Origin: Lunularia cruciata
Taxonomy: Eukaryota > Streptophyta > Marchantiopsida > Lunulariales > Lunulariaceae
Length of the DNA stretch: 64,000 bases
NCBI GenBank assembly: GCA_948567375.1
Contig: OX419761.1
Location: forward strand, 51,772,501 to 51,836,500
Reading direction: 5' to 3'
Shown: positions 23,031 to 33,666 of the stretch, one piece after another
Position numbering within the stretch: position 1 is the stretch's first letter
How the letters are laid out: every line of letters begins with the position of its first letter
The notes under the pieces: model-generated
What the model saw: the letters and a program-made list of their open reading frames with translations, nothing else
What the model was told of the DNA's origin: nothing
Databases searched by the model: none
Translations under genes and position numbers: made by a program

Positions 23031-23640
23031 ATGACAATCTCAATCACTCAAGAGGTTCCAATGGAGTACAAGGTGATTGTGGATTTTGTGACAAGAGGTA
23101 ACTATCCAAAAGGGATGCATGCTAGGAAGAAGAAGACCCTTGCAGCAAGATCTAGAACTTCCACCGGGTATTCTCTATTTCAATTGATATATGGTATTGA
23201 TTCTACCTTACCTATTCATTTTGATCTTCCTACCTTCCAAAGCATTCACAAGAGATTGAAGAAAGCACAAGGAGGTGTTGCAGAGAAGTCAAGGAAGGAA
23301 TAACTCATGGAGCTGCAAGAGGCAAGAGCAGTTGCTATGATTTGAGTGGAGCAAGCCCAAAGGAAACAAAAGAAGAGCTATGACAAGAGGCAAGGCAAGA
23401 AGAAGGTGGGGCCTTTCGAAGAAGGTGATTGGGTAATGTTGTTTGATTCTGTTTGATTCAATAGAGTGAAAAAAGAATTTTTGCCTAAGTAGTTTGGACC
23501 TTTCATAGTGGAGAAGGTGTGGGGCAATTACACCTTTGATCTCAAGGAGTTGGGAGGAGACACTTTGATAGGATTAACCATGATAAGTTGAAGATATATC
23601 ATCATAGACGGTAGAGAGACCTTCACTTTGAGGACAAAGT
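23031..23640 (+). pseudogene. Family A integrase remnant (copy 1)
   Basis: After 'GMHARKKKTLAARSRT' (about 23150) the frame joins directly to 'STGYSLFQLIYGIDSTLPIH', skipping the zinc-binding domain and the whole catalytic core present in the other copy. The C-terminal GPY/F-like block ('FGPFIVEKVWGNYTFDL', with a stop just before it) remains up to 23615. No integrase activity is possible. Confidence 0.8.
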
Positions 23641-23650
23641 GAAAACTTAG

Positions 23651-23662
23651 TCCGGGGGTAAA
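23651..23662 (+). promoter_or_regulatory. Polypurine tract, family A copy 1
   Basis: 'tccgggggtaaa' immediately precedes the 3' LTR, as expected for the plus-strand primer of reverse transcription. The same sequence is at 50144-50158 on the minus strand in the other copy. Confidence 0.75.
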
Positions 23663-24307
23663 TGTAACACCCATTTGTGCATGTGTGTGGTATTGTGATA
23701 TTTAGCTTGGTATTACAAGTACTTGAGAGATATTATTTATATAGAGATAAATGATGGTTCTACATTAGTCATGATTAGCCAAAGTTAGTTATAGCTAAGA
23801 TAGAGAGGACCTTACTTTAGAGGAAGTAGAAAAGATGAGCACCACTATTTTGGAGGAAAGAGTTGAGAACTCTTGGGCCCGCAAGCCTTTTTGTTTTGGA
23901 TTCTTTTATAGTCCAAGGATAGCCCATGTGAAGGAATCCTTGACTAAGTGGTTGGGTCAAGATAAGATCACATGCTAGTGGAATATGCCCATGTGAATGG
24001 ATATTCCTTTCTGCTTTTTGACTTTACTTGACTTTTAGTCTAGTAACTTGAGTGACTACAATAATTAGTAACTTTGATGTGTAACTATTTCACAAGTATA
24101 TAAACAAGGGGTGAGGAGGTACTCATCATCCTTTCATTTGCAACTATTCTCTCTCATTGAGTTCTCTAGTGAACAATTTTTTGAGTCTTGGAGTGTTAGC
24201 CTTGGAGAAGTATGATGGAGTTGGGGTTCCTTGCCTTCTTAGTCCATGGTGTGCTACCATAATAGCCATCAGAGGTTTATCTTGAGTGAGTGACATACCA
24301 GCTCACA
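23663..24307 (+). repeat. Family A copy 1, 3' LTR
   Basis: 645 bp. It aligns with the 5' LTR but lacks about 47 bp around 23853 (the 'ttctagtgtgttgacttggt' block) and carries scattered substitutions, so the insertion is not very recent. Confidence 0.9.
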
Positions 24308-24468
24308 AATCCTGGTCCTATCTAGTTGGTGAAACAAGCTTTAATCGGAGGGAATCTTTAGGGAATTTTCTTGTAGGAATCTTAGAATCACGTGGGTGAG
24401 GTACCATTGGAAAGCTCTTGATAAGAAAAACCAGGGGGAGGGGAAGGCCAACCTTTCATCTATTGGGC

Positions 24469-24491
24469 GGGGGGGGGGGGGGGGGGGGGGG
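24469..24491 (+). repeat. Poly-G run of 23
   Basis: 23 consecutive G lie in the C solo LTR, where other C LTRs have 'gaggaggggga' (41670) or 'gaggggggggag' (47270). Such a run can form a G-quadruplex and is prone to slippage and to sequencing error. Confidence 0.7.
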
Positions 24492-25599
24492 AATTGCACA
24501 TTTTTGAGACCTAATTCATCCGTTTAGGCCTCCAAAATTGCCTTCAAAGATTTTAGACATATTTTGTTTCCTACTCTATTGGTAGAAGTTTCCTTTTGGT
24601 GATACCCCTTTCTGATCTATTTAGTCCATCATGTGTAAAATCCTTCTAGATGTTACCAAACAAATTCTCACCTTTAAATCACATGTCTAGCTATTGGTTT
24701 TAAGGTTTTCAAGTCTATTTTAGTTTTTTCCCTATTAGTAGAAGTACTCTTTTGGTGATACTTCTATCTGATCTATTTATCTATTTTGACCATCATGTAT
24801 AACATCATTCTAGATGTTACAAAACCAAATTTCACATCTAGATCATATGGCTAGCTCTTGGTATTACACCCTCCAACACAAATGGCGGTGGCCCAACATG
24901 GCACGAGATGTTTGGGGATTTGTCCAATCATGTGAGAGCTGCCAATGCAACAAGGCTAGTAACCAAAAACCGAGTGGAGTCTTCAACCACTCCCCATTCC
25001 ATCTACTCATTTGGAACATATGAGCATAAATCTCATCACATCCTTGCCCAAGATAAAGCACGGTCACACAACCATTGTGGTGTTTTGGATAAGCTTAGTA
25101 AGCAAATCCATTAGGCACCAACCATTGATACTGTAGATGCTCTAACCTTGGTGCAAATCTACTTCCATAATGTATTCAAGCATCATGGAATGCCGTGTGT
25201 ACTCATCTACAACCGTGATCCTTGCTTCACTAGAGAGTTTTGGTAAGCTTTCTTCTAGATACTAGGCACCAAGCTTACTTTGTCCATGGCCTATCATCCT
25301 CAAACTGATGGGCAAACTGAATATACAAATTGCACCTTGGAAGATATGCTTTATGCCTTTATCAATGTTCACCATACCAATTGGGATGAATGTCTTGCAA
25401 TTGTGGAGTTTGCATATAATAATTGCAAATAGAAAAGCACCAGATTCTCTCCTTTCTTCCTCAATTTTGGCCAAGATCTACTTGTTCTAGATTCCCTTCT
25501 TGCTCCTCCTCCATCTTATGTCCCTCATATGTCAACCTTCTTACCACCATATCCCAATCCCTCCAACAAGCCAAATCTCACCTCCTTGTTGCCCAAAAT

Positions 25600-26113
25600 C
25601 ATCAAAAACAATATGTAGACCACATGATCTCACCTTTCAAGTTGATGATAAAGTCATGCTCTTGTCTAGTAACCTACTCCTCCCACTTGATACTGAAGTC
25701 CATAAACTTGCTCCTAATTGGATATGACTCTTTGAGGTCACACAACTCATTTCTCATGTTGCTTATCAAGTTGCCTTACCTTATCATATGCGCATCCACC
25801 CTATCTTTCATATTTCCAAGGTGAAACCCTTTGTCTCTAATCCATCTTCTTTCTCCTCTTGTGTCCAACCTCCTCTTCCTCCCGTCCTTATTAATGATCA
25901 TGAGGAGTACAAAGTTGATTATATCCTTGTGTGTTGCCACATTCAACAAGGCTGCCGATAACATAAAAAATACAAGGTCCTTTGGAAAGGGTATCCCTTT
26001 CATGATGCCACATGGGAACCTCTTTCTCATCTCTAGAATGCACAAATGGCCATCCAAGAGTTTGGCAACAAGGCACAAAGAGCAAAGAGCAAAGAGCTTC
26101 AATGGCAAATAGG
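25600..26113 (+). pseudogene. Family H integrase C-terminus with chromodomain
   Basis: 'FQVDDKVMLLSSNLLLP' and 'ISHVAYQVALPYHMRIHPIF' are the GPY/F-type module. A chromodomain follows at about 25893-26050: 'HEEYKVDYIL', then 'KKYKVLWKGYPFHDATWEPL', with the aromatic residues (Y, W, W) that bind methylated histone tails. Two stops interrupt the chromodomain. The feature places H in the chromovirus branch of Ty3/gypsy, whose chromodomain directs insertion into heterochromatin. It ends about 30 bp before the 3' LTR. Confidence 0.8.
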
Positions 26114-26140
26114 ACATCACCAACTAGCAGTGGAGGAATA

Positions 26141-26587
26141 TGTAACAATATGGAGTTTAGCAACAAAGTTAGTTAGGGCTAACAAAGTAGCAAATAAGAC
26201 AAATTAGCCTAGAATATTCTAGAATTATCTAGGAAGCTTCTTGGGAAGCTTCTTGGCTAGCTTAGCTTGCATCACAAGTAAGTAACTTCTAGAAGGAAGC
26301 TTTTAGAAGCTTCCAATTAGCTTAACTTGCAAGCTTAATAGGCAGCTTCTAGAAGGAAGCTTCTTGAGAAACTTCTTGATTAACTTAGCTTGCACTCCAA
26401 GAAAGTGGTTCAAGGAAGCTTCTCAAGAGTTTTGCAGGCTCCTTATAAATACCAGAGCCAAAGCTCAGGTATTTGGAGTTTACCCACATTCAAGTGTCCC
26501 AATGTGATCTTCCATTCTCCTATTTCTCTTCTTGGTCTTGGTCTTTTACATCATTGGATACTTGGGCTTCTTTGATATATTCTAACA
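26141..26587 (+). mobile_element. Family H 3' LTR
   Basis: Starts 'tgtaacaatatggagtttag' after the purine-rich 'agtggaggaata' and ends near '...ttctaaca'. About 447 bp. It shares 110 bp with the 5' remnant at 12917-13030. It carries a TATA box ('tataaata', 26444-26451) and upstream repeated GAAnnTTC motifs. The 3' end is a best guess because the 5' LTR end is eroded. Confidence 0.75.
26233..26422 (+). promoter_or_regulatory. Cluster of heat-shock-element-like motifs in the H LTR
   Basis: GAAnnTTC occurs at 26233, 26245, 26306, 26356, 26368 and 26415, and TTCnnGAA at 26287 and 26347. That is eight inverted pairs in 190 bp, 20-210 bp upstream of the TATA box at 26444. These pairs are the half-site arrangement bound by heat-shock factors, and heat-activated plant retrotransposons (ONSEN) carry such sites. 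No three perfectly phased 5-bp units occur in a row, so binding strength is uncertain. Confidence 0.5.
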
Positions 26588-26835
26588 TAAGACATACATG
26601 CAACTTCAACACCAACCCTTGATTTACCAAGTTAAGATAGTCTACCAAATACCTCAAAGTGAAGTATGGGAGATTTATTGCCATGTAAGTTAGTTTGTGA
26701 AGATTTTCCAATTGGATATTCCCTTGCAATATGGCATTGGCTATTATTACACATTGTGTCCTCCAAAGTTCTCGAGGGTTGATCCCATGTGCCTATAATA
26801 TGGAAAATTGTTCCAAGCACATCGTTGTAATATCA
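26588..26835. other. Short unassigned stretch
   Basis: I see no repeat or coding match between the H 3' LTR and the diverged C LTR. Confidence 0.4.
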
Positions 26836-27215
26836 ATAGCCAAATGTTAGCTAGAGGTGAAAATTGGCTTGGTAATATCTGGAAGGATGTTATATATGAT
26901 GGACTGAGTAGATCAAATAGAGGTATCATCAAAAGAGTACTCCTACTAATAGGGCAAGAGTTGAAAATAGACTAAAAGCTTCAAAGCCAATTTTGGAGCC
27001 TAAATGGATGAATTAGGCCTCAAAAATATGCAAACTATTTTCCCATGGGGATCAGGCTGGCTTTCCACCCCCTATTTGTCTTGAGAGCTTTTCAATGGTA
27101 CCTCACCCATGCAATTTTGAGTTTCCTACAAGAAGATTCCTTCCGTTCAAAGCTTGTGTGACCAACAATATAGGACTAGAATCAACATATCACCCATGCA
27201 TGCATCTAATCAAAA
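26836..27215 (+). mobile_element. Diverged family C LTR, first part
   Basis: Read on +, it follows the sense C LTR ('tgtaatac...', then 'gatgttatatatgatggact' and 'cttcctacaggaagatt'-like blocks) as far as the region of the 'gacatgtcaccc' block. Only one of the two 156-bp internal units is present. Its probable continuation ('aagggtggagcttcctttga') lies at 29415-29490 after an unidentified 2.2-kb stretch. Confidence 0.6.
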
Positions 27216-29414
27216 GGTAGAGCTTACTATCGCACTATTCCTTTCTCTCTCTAGAAACACACATAGGGTGCCTAGCTGTGGAGACTATAAATAAGAGGTT
27301 GTAGGTAAACTTGTAACTACTTGTTTGAACACACACGTTACCTAACCCTCCTCTCTTGTAACTAGTATTTTTTCTATTGGAAAGAGCGGTGACGGGCAAC
27401 CTATCATCAAAACATGCACTCCTGGTCTACTGGTCATCACTTCCAGCATTACCAAGGAGAAATACACAACACTCCTAGAAGGAAATAATCTAAGTGCAAT
27501 ACGCACACACCAATTCAAATCCATTGGGCGTACAAACAAGCATACAAGCATAGAGAAGATCCAATCACAAGAATATGGAAACAACTCTCTATGCTTTTTG
27601 TTGGAAAAGAGCTTCAGAGCCTTCTTGTTTTGTCATCAATCTCATTTTAACTTGTACTCCAAGCTTCCTCCAATCTGAACTTCAGATCTCAACAATTTTC
27701 TACTCTATGTGGAGAATTCCTATGTATTCTTGAAGGGGAAAAATCTGTGTAGCTCATATAACCCTAAATTTTTTTGTGTAGCTTGGATTTCAAAGTTCTA
27801 GAATTCAATGGAAAGTCTATAAAATAAGGTTTCCAATGACATAAAATAGGCCTCAATCAGATTACTACAACTTCCTTGACAAGCTCTCAAGTTGGCTAGA
27901 TGTTTCATAACTTTCACCCTAATTTTGAAATCCCTATTTTAGGGTTTTTCCCATGGTTCTTGCCAACTTTCCCCTGATTTCTAAATCAGATTTACACTTG
28001 ATCCTCAAAAAACACTCTGGAAATCTGAACTCTCAATCATAGTCACAAAAGTGAGAGAATTGACATTCAATTATGATCAAAGAAAGAAGTGCTCCTCTGA
28101 GCTTACGACAGTCTTTTTAGTAAAACTTGTTACATCAGATCTCACTCTTATGAGTCCAAAGCCAACTCAATTTTCCATAGTAGTTTTAACCCTTTGCAAA
28201 GTTTTATGGCCTAATCCAACCCAATCCATAGATGTGGATCAATTCCTCAGCTAGGCTAACGTGTGAGCTCTATAGACCCAGGTATACTTGATCCAAGACC
28301 TTGATTCTCTACTTGAAGAATTTACATGAAACCTTTACACAAAGGTGCAAAACCTACTCACCAACAACACTAGAAATTTTCATAAGGTAACTCAAACCAC
28401 AACTTGAGGAGTGACCAAAACTCCAAACCTGATCATTAGCTCTTCTCCAACACCTTACATCCCAAAAGCTTTAACTTCAATCAATTGGATTAATCCAAAA
28501 CTAAAATTTCTTGCACTCAATACTGTAAGCACTTTGTCTACTCTCCAATCCCACTAACAGCTAGTGAAAATGTCTCAAGAAGCTCTCTCAATTGCCTACT
28601 TTGTGCTCTAGGGTATGAATTCTACTCCCTTTGATTCAATTAATGATATCTTTACTAGAATTAGCTTAAATTGTGTGATTTCTATCTCCAGATTGTAGCT
28701 TGTCAGCTCCTCTCTCCAACCATGGTCTCTATTTTCTGAATTCCCACCTCAAACTCCCTTGAGAATCAAAAACTGTAGACTCCTTTCTTGGGACTCAATC
28801 TCTTGCACATTTTTCCTTTAGTCTTTTTACTTTTTGACAAATGGACCCCACAACTCCACCTTGAAGCATATGAAAAAAATTTTAGGCATTCCCCAACTAT
28901 GAAAGCACATATATTGTCAAGTCCCATACATGTTCATAAGTAAGCACCAGAAGGACGATAGGATCCGGGTTTCCCATCACCGACTCCATGAATATTGCCC
29001 CGAAACGTACCACCAACCAGTTCCATAAGTCGTCACGGTGCAAAATCTGAAGCCTGATGAGAAAAGGGTTCAAGAGTGGCAGATTGGGAGCATGGGACAT
29101 CTCATGCTCAAATGCTTCCTTTGATGTTCTACCACTTGTGCTCTTCTACAAATGTCACTCCCAACTTCCTCCTCTTCCTCAAGACTCCTTGACTAAAACA
29201 CACATCTTTGTCTCTCCACTTGCCCTCATCTATATTCATCAAAGCCCTCAAACATGATAAGATGGTAACCCATGTGGCCAATCACATACATGTACATAGA
29301 TTGCTCACATGGCAACATCTTATCCATCAAATCTAGCATACAACCTACCTTTTAATGTGGAGATAAACTATGATAAGTCATTTTTTTATGGGCTATGCAA
29401 ACCACAACACAACA
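27216..29414. other. Unidentified 2.2-kb stretch, possibly an insertion in the C LTR
   Basis: It separates two parts of a diverged C LTR. A TATA-like 'tataaata' at about 27286 is followed by sequence without a long frame; the remainder resembles untranslated leader DNA. The right end carries an imperfect inverted pair ('gataagatgg...catgtg' at about 29258 against 'cacatggc...atcttatc' at about 29308). I could not match it to any family in the window. Confidence 0.35.
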
Positions 29415-29494
29415 CCACTGACATATCAACAATCTATGTATTTGATCCAAGGGTGGAGCTTCCTTTGAAGGAATCCTCTTTGTTATTATGGTAT
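29415..29494 (+). mobile_element. Diverged family C LTR, second part
   Basis: 'gatccaagggtggagcttcc' followed by 'gaatcctctttgttatta' corresponds to the antisense of 'ctccaaggaagctccacc...' in the C LTRs at 41405-41435 and 46990-47035. It is cut short by the A LTR at 29495. Confidence 0.5.
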
Positions 29495-30227
29495 TGTAAT
29501 ACCCATTTGTACATGTGTGTGGTATTGTGATATTTAGCTTGGTATTACAAGTACTTGAGAGATATTATTTATATAGAGATAAAGGATGGTTCTACATTAG
29601 TCATGATAAGCTAAATTTAGTTATAGCTAAGATAGAGTGGACCTTACTTTAGAGGAAGTAGAAAAGATGAGCACCACTACTTTGGATTCTAGTGTGTTGA
29701 CTTGGTATTATTCCTAGGTGTTTGGCTTTGAGGAAAGAGTTGAGAACTCTTGGGCTCACAAGCCTTTTTGTTTTGGATTCTTCTATAGTCCAAGGACAGC
29801 CCAGGTGAAGGAATCCTTGACTGAGTGGTTGGGTCAAGATAAGATCACATGCTTAGTGGAATATGCCCATGTGGATGGATATTCCTTTTGACTTTTTGAT
29901 TTTACTTGACTTTTAGTCTAGTAACTTGAGTGACTACAATAAGTAGTAACTTTGGTGTGTAACTTTTTCACAAGTATATAAACAAGGGGTAAGGAAGTAC
30001 TCATCATCCTTTCATTTGCAACTATCTCTCTGTCATTGAGTTCTCTAGTGAACAATTTTTTGAGTCTTGGAGTGTTAGCCTAGGAAGAGTATGATGGAGT
30101 TGGTGATCCCAACTCCATCATACTCCTTGCCTTCTTAGTCCATCATATCCTTGCCTTCTTATTCCAATGTATGCTACCATAATAGCCATTAGAGATTCAT
30201 CTTGAGTGAGAGACAAGCCGGCTCACA
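29495..30227 (+). mobile_element. Family A solo LTR
   Basis: Runs from 'tgtaatacccatttgtacat' to 'gccggctcaca', 733 bp. It is longer than the other copies because of a unique inverted duplication at 30087-30125 and the sequence after it. It abuts the start of F LTR b: the 'tgtggta' expected at the F LTR start may be the 'tatggta' just before 29495, so A probably inserted within the first bases of that F LTR. No clean target duplication was found. Confidence 0.85.
30087..30125. repeat. De novo 17-bp inverted duplication in an A LTR
   Basis: 'gagtatgatggagttgg' (30087-30103) is followed after 5 bases by its exact complement (30109-30125). The six other A LTRs have only the first arm, so the second arm was made in this copy, probably by snap-back template switching. 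Confidence 0.85.
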
Positions 30228-30488
30228 GAACCCACATTTTTTGTTTTAAAAAAAAAGTTTTTGTTCTATTTGGAAGAAGAAATGTACAGACAAAGTTGTA
30301 TTTAACCCAAATGGCATCAAAAGGAGAAAAATTGTGCCTTCGGTTTGTAACCTAAAGTAAAGCAACTTTGTGCTAGATGCAAAGTAAGTGGATTGGATCT
30401 GTCAAAGTTCAACCCAAAGTAAGTAGACTTTTCCTTAGGAGAAGTGCACGCAAAAGATGTGATTTCTTGTTAGACAAGCATTCAAAGA

Positions 30489-32589
30489 ATGATTGAGAAA
30501 TATTGGACTATAGAGTTAGGTTCCAAATCAAGAAGGAGACAAATGACAAGTGAATTTCCTTTGCCTTTGCAAAGTCATCCTAAAGGAGACCAAGGAAGAG
30601 GAGTGGTAATGAGTGAAGTTTTGAGGAATCACAAAGGATTGAGAGTTGCACATCCAGGGGATGGGAGAATTGTCTTGCAGAAGCATATCACACAGGAGAG
30701 TAGAATGAAGGGAATAAGGAAGTGCCCTACACTGGCAGTGAGGAACCCAATGATTAGGAGGTTAGACATGATGGCTCACATTGAAGTTCTTAATAAACGT
30801 TGTATTACTTTCCTTGCATGGAATTAGAACATGAGTTTTCCCAATTTCATGGTAGAGATCACAACCAATAAGTGTGTAGATGGGCCTATGATAGTGGAGA
30901 AGAGAGGCAATCTGGCTTGATGGATAGAGTTAGATTGGAGAATGGTGCTAGAGAGAGAGTAGGGAAGAGCATGGAGCCACATTCTTGGAGAAGGGAGAAG
31001 TTGCAGAAGAAACCTAGGAGATCAGAAATTTGTTCACCTCAAAGCATATAAAGAATGGGTACAAGGTGGAAAATATTTGGGACCTAATGCGGAGAAGTAT
31101 TGTGGGGGCAATGATGGCATTGTTTAAATATGAGCTCACTACCTACGTTTCAAAGCAATAGGTAGTGTTTCTATCAGCGGATGAGGCAGATGGTGCTGAA
31201 TTGGAAGAGTTTGACACCACTACAATATTTGTTTCCTTTTGTAGTGCCTTTCTACCTTGGGTTGAATTTGTTAAGTAGCAATGAGAAAAAGAAGGTTGTC
31301 TTGCATTTCCATCCCAATCTGCATCAAGAAGCTGATGACAAGGAGCGATAGTACATTTAGCAATTGAGAAGCAACAATGACCATTATGCAAGACCGGGGC
31401 AGGACAAAAAGATGGTTGTACCCTTGCAAAGAAAGAAGAAGAGAAGTTGACCCAAGGTGGAGAGCTTGCCAATGCAACCCCAAAAATTAAGAAGAATTGG
31501 GCAGAGAGAAGGAAAGCAAATCCAAAAGATTGCATTAGAAGAGGAGGTCAAATCAAAAGGTGAAGCAAAGTCTACGTCAGAGGGGTTGGAGGAAGAAGAA
31601 GTGGAATTAACCCTATGAAGTGAAGAGTCCAATGAGGAGAGCATGGGTGAAGCTGAGGTGCAGAAAGATCAAGAGAAGGAGATTTTCTATGCAAGAAGAA
31701 ATTGAGCAGTAGGAGGCAAAAGAAGGGACTATGGCGGAGTAGTGATCAAAGAAGAGGAAGGATTGGTGGCTGAGCCAAGGCAATACACACAAGAAGGAGA
31801 AATTTTGAAGGCGGCACATCAAATCATCAATCTGGATGACAAAGAAAGTTTGGAGGATGATGTATCACTAACAATATGAAGATCCCGATCGCAACCTGGC
31901 AACGGGAATTGACTTAGCGCCATCAAGAAGAAGGGAGGCTGAGAGGCCTTGTGAAGACACTTGACGCAAAGATTGATCAGTATGTGAAGGAGTTGGAGGA
32001 TTGCACAATGGAGTATGAGGAGGAGTTGAAGATAAGTAAAGCTGTGATGCAGGAGGAGAGACAAAAGAAGCAATTGATGGAATCAATTGAAGATGCAATC
32101 GTAGAGATGAAGGCGAGGTTAACCACTCAAGCCAAAGTGAGAATGGAGGAATCAAGGTTACACAAGTTATGATTGCTTGTGCAAGAGATGAGGAGTAAGA
32201 ATGCCAAGGACAAGGACTTGAATGCCTTGTTAATTAGTCTTAGAACTCAAATAGATAGGAAGATGTTAGATGTAGAGAATAACATTTCTATCAGGTTGGG
32301 TTTGATTAAATTGGAGTTAGATAATCTTTTGAATACTATATATATCAAACCCAAAGTAAGAGAGAAAGGAGTGCAAGTGTCTTTGGATTTGTCACTTGAG
32401 CTATTAGAGAAGAGTGGGTTACAAGATAAGGAGGTAGATAGATTACCTATGAGGTTAATTATAGATCAGAGTGAAGACGTGGTAGAATTTGTAGAAGAGT
32501 TGGAAGCTATAGAACCCAAAGTATGTGAGGTGAAGGAAATTTCTTTGGGTTTGGAAGCCAAAGTTGAGGTAGACATTGGATTGGATTAG
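30489..32589 (+). pseudogene. F U3 ORF, copy b (broken)
   Basis: Fragments in sense orientation. The N-terminal region (30489-30827) ends 'KRCITFLAWN', and a middle region (about 31020-31400) is full of stops. The C-terminal coiled coil reads on in 31951-32172 and 32173-32589, rich in Glu, Lys and Arg with heptad-like Leu and Ile spacing, and ends just before the TATA region. Its counterparts are at 34238, 37872, 47655/41307 (minus) and 54412 (minus). Family unknown. Confidence 0.65.
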
Positions 32590-32709
32590 GACCAATTTTG
32601 AGATAGGAAGAGGCAAATATGAAGAGGTGCATTGTCATTTTGGATCTACAGGTTGGTAAATTTGTTAGGAATTGGTGTAGGGAGTTAGATGACTGTCAAG
32701 AGCTCTACC

Positions 32710-32717
32710 TATTTAAA
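32710..32717 (+). promoter_or_regulatory. TATA-like box of F LTR b
   Basis: 'tatttaaa' lies about 120 bp after the end of the U3 ORF. The equivalent 'tatttaag' is at 36710-36717 in LTR c. It sits where LTR transcription would start, about 0.65 kb from the LTR end. Confidence 0.5.
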
Positions 32718-33401
32718 GGAGGTCTTTGTAGAAAAGTGTTGTTCAGTGTTCATTATTCTTGAGAATAGATAAAGCAAAGTGCTGATTACAGTGCTTGTTG
32801 CTTGAGCTTAATTTTGAGTATCAATTTTGTGTTTGTATTTGTGAGTGTTGGGAGAAATTTGAAGTGCAAGTCAATGTGCTTGTTGGATGTCATATTCCGT
32901 AGGCTTGATCTTCATTTCTGTATGTTTGATCCTGAGTGAAGTGCAATCAAAGCAATGCCTTGATAGATTTGAGAGGAATTGTAGTGTTGGTAGTGTTTTG
33001 CATTTGTGAGTGTATTGCTTAGTGCATTGCTGAGTTGATGTGAAGCAATTTTGATTGATAAAGTTGTGCCTTCAATGGAAAGGTGGAACACAATTCTGAG
33101 GCAAAGTTGTTTTGCAATGAAGTAGCCATGTTTGAGAGAGACTGAATCATCACAAACAATATTGTTTGGAAAGATTTGAAAGATTTGTGATTATGAGTAT
33201 GTAATTTGTGATAAGAATTGCTTTTGAGCGCTTGTTACTCTCTTTTGGGTGTAGTCTCTACCTGAGAGATTAAAGATGCAACCAAGAAGAACTACTTGCT
33301 ACAATTTGACTTCATATTTGGATATTTCGGACTCGTATCTCTACGGGAAAAAACTTTACTTACTTGATTACCACAAAAGTTATATTTGCCAGGTTGTCAC
33401 A

Positions 33402-33666
33402 TGATTTTTGGCACCGCCACCAAGGATACACATCTCAAAAGTGGAAGAATATAAAGCCAAGCTTTAAACTAGGTTTTGAACCAATATGAATGTTTGCATT
33501 GAGAGAACAAAAGGAAGAAAGAGAGTTCAAAGACAAACTTTGCACCATGAAGAAGAAAAATGCTAGAAAATCCAATCTACTTTTGATGAAACCAAATGAG
33601 AGGTGTCAGATTTTCAACTTCTCCACTAAGTTCAAGAAGCCTTGTGAGAACTCAAACAAAATAAAT
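33402..33666 (+). mobile_element. Family F internal start with PBS candidate
   Basis: Directly after LTR b comes 'tgattttt' and then 'TGGCACCGCCACCAAGGAT' (33409-33427), a primer-binding-site candidate of the TGG-CCG type seen in Tat/Athila-like elements. The rest encodes a short Lys- and Glu-rich frame (33490-33705, which runs on into LTR c) that may be the start of gag or a leader peptide. It stops at LTR c. Confidence 0.6.

Larger units (their letters stand above)
18779..24307 (+). mobile_element. Family A element copy 1, internally deleted Ty3/gypsy
   Basis: Two LTRs (18779-19469 and 23663-24307) enclose a primer-binding-like site, the zinc-knuckle ORF, a short stump of gag joined to the protease tail, RT, RNase H and a remnant of integrase, then a polypurine tract. 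Compared with the minus-strand copy at 49452-61077, most of gag and most of integrase are deleted. It is inserted in the C solo LTR. The flanking 5-mers do not form a clean duplication: TGGTC precedes the left LTR, AATCC follows the right LTR, and TGGTC comes right after that. Confidence 0.9.
18571..24868 (-). mobile_element. Family C solo LTR (TSD CCCTC), split by an A element
   Basis: 18571-18778 plus 24308-24868 align end to end with the C LTRs at 41308-42047 and 46911-47654. Flanking CCCTC at 18566-18570 and 24869-24873 is a perfect target duplication. The combined length is about 769 bp. The first dinucleotide is TA instead of TG. A full A element lies inside. This copy carries an expanded poly-G run at 24469-24491. 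Confidence 0.9.
18480..25480 (+). pseudogene. Family H integrase, split by C LTR and A element
   Basis: The zinc-binding domain begins 'LVHLQEAHGLSLAGHMGMDK' at 18499-18570. It resumes after the nested block at 24869 with 'WRWPNMARDVWGFVQSCESC', supplying the C-x2-C half of the H-H-C-C site. The core then runs to about 25480 with many stops ('FNHSPFHLLIWNI' near the first Asp block; the 'YHPQTDGQTE'-type block near 25290-25320). Removing 18571-24868 and one CCCTC copy restores order. Inactive. Confidence 0.75.
12917..26587 (+). mobile_element. Family H: decayed chromodomain Ty3/gypsy element, host of nested insertions
   Basis: The order LTR remnant, gag with CCHC knuckle, protease, RT, RNase H, integrase, GPY/F, chromodomain, 3' LTR identifies a plant chromovirus. 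It is interrupted by an F solo LTR (15520-17467) and a C solo LTR (18571-24868, itself carrying an A element). Both insertions leave perfect 5-bp duplications, so the interrupted pol joins cleanly. With both removed, about 5.4 kb of H remains. Stops are frequent in all genes. It is the oldest element of this cluster because everything else lies inside it. Confidence 0.85.
30228..33401 (+). mobile_element. Family F LTR b (5' LTR followed by a PBS)
   Basis: Begins 'gaacccacattttttg' (the LTR start is displaced by the A solo LTR) and ends 'ccaggttgtcaca', followed by a primer-binding-like site, so it is a 5' LTR. It is about 3.2 kb, shorter than the 3.8-kb copies because of internal losses. U3 carries the ORF (about 30489-32589). 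A TATA-like 'tatttaaa' is at 32710-32717. R/U5 takes the last 650 bp or so. Confidence 0.8.
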
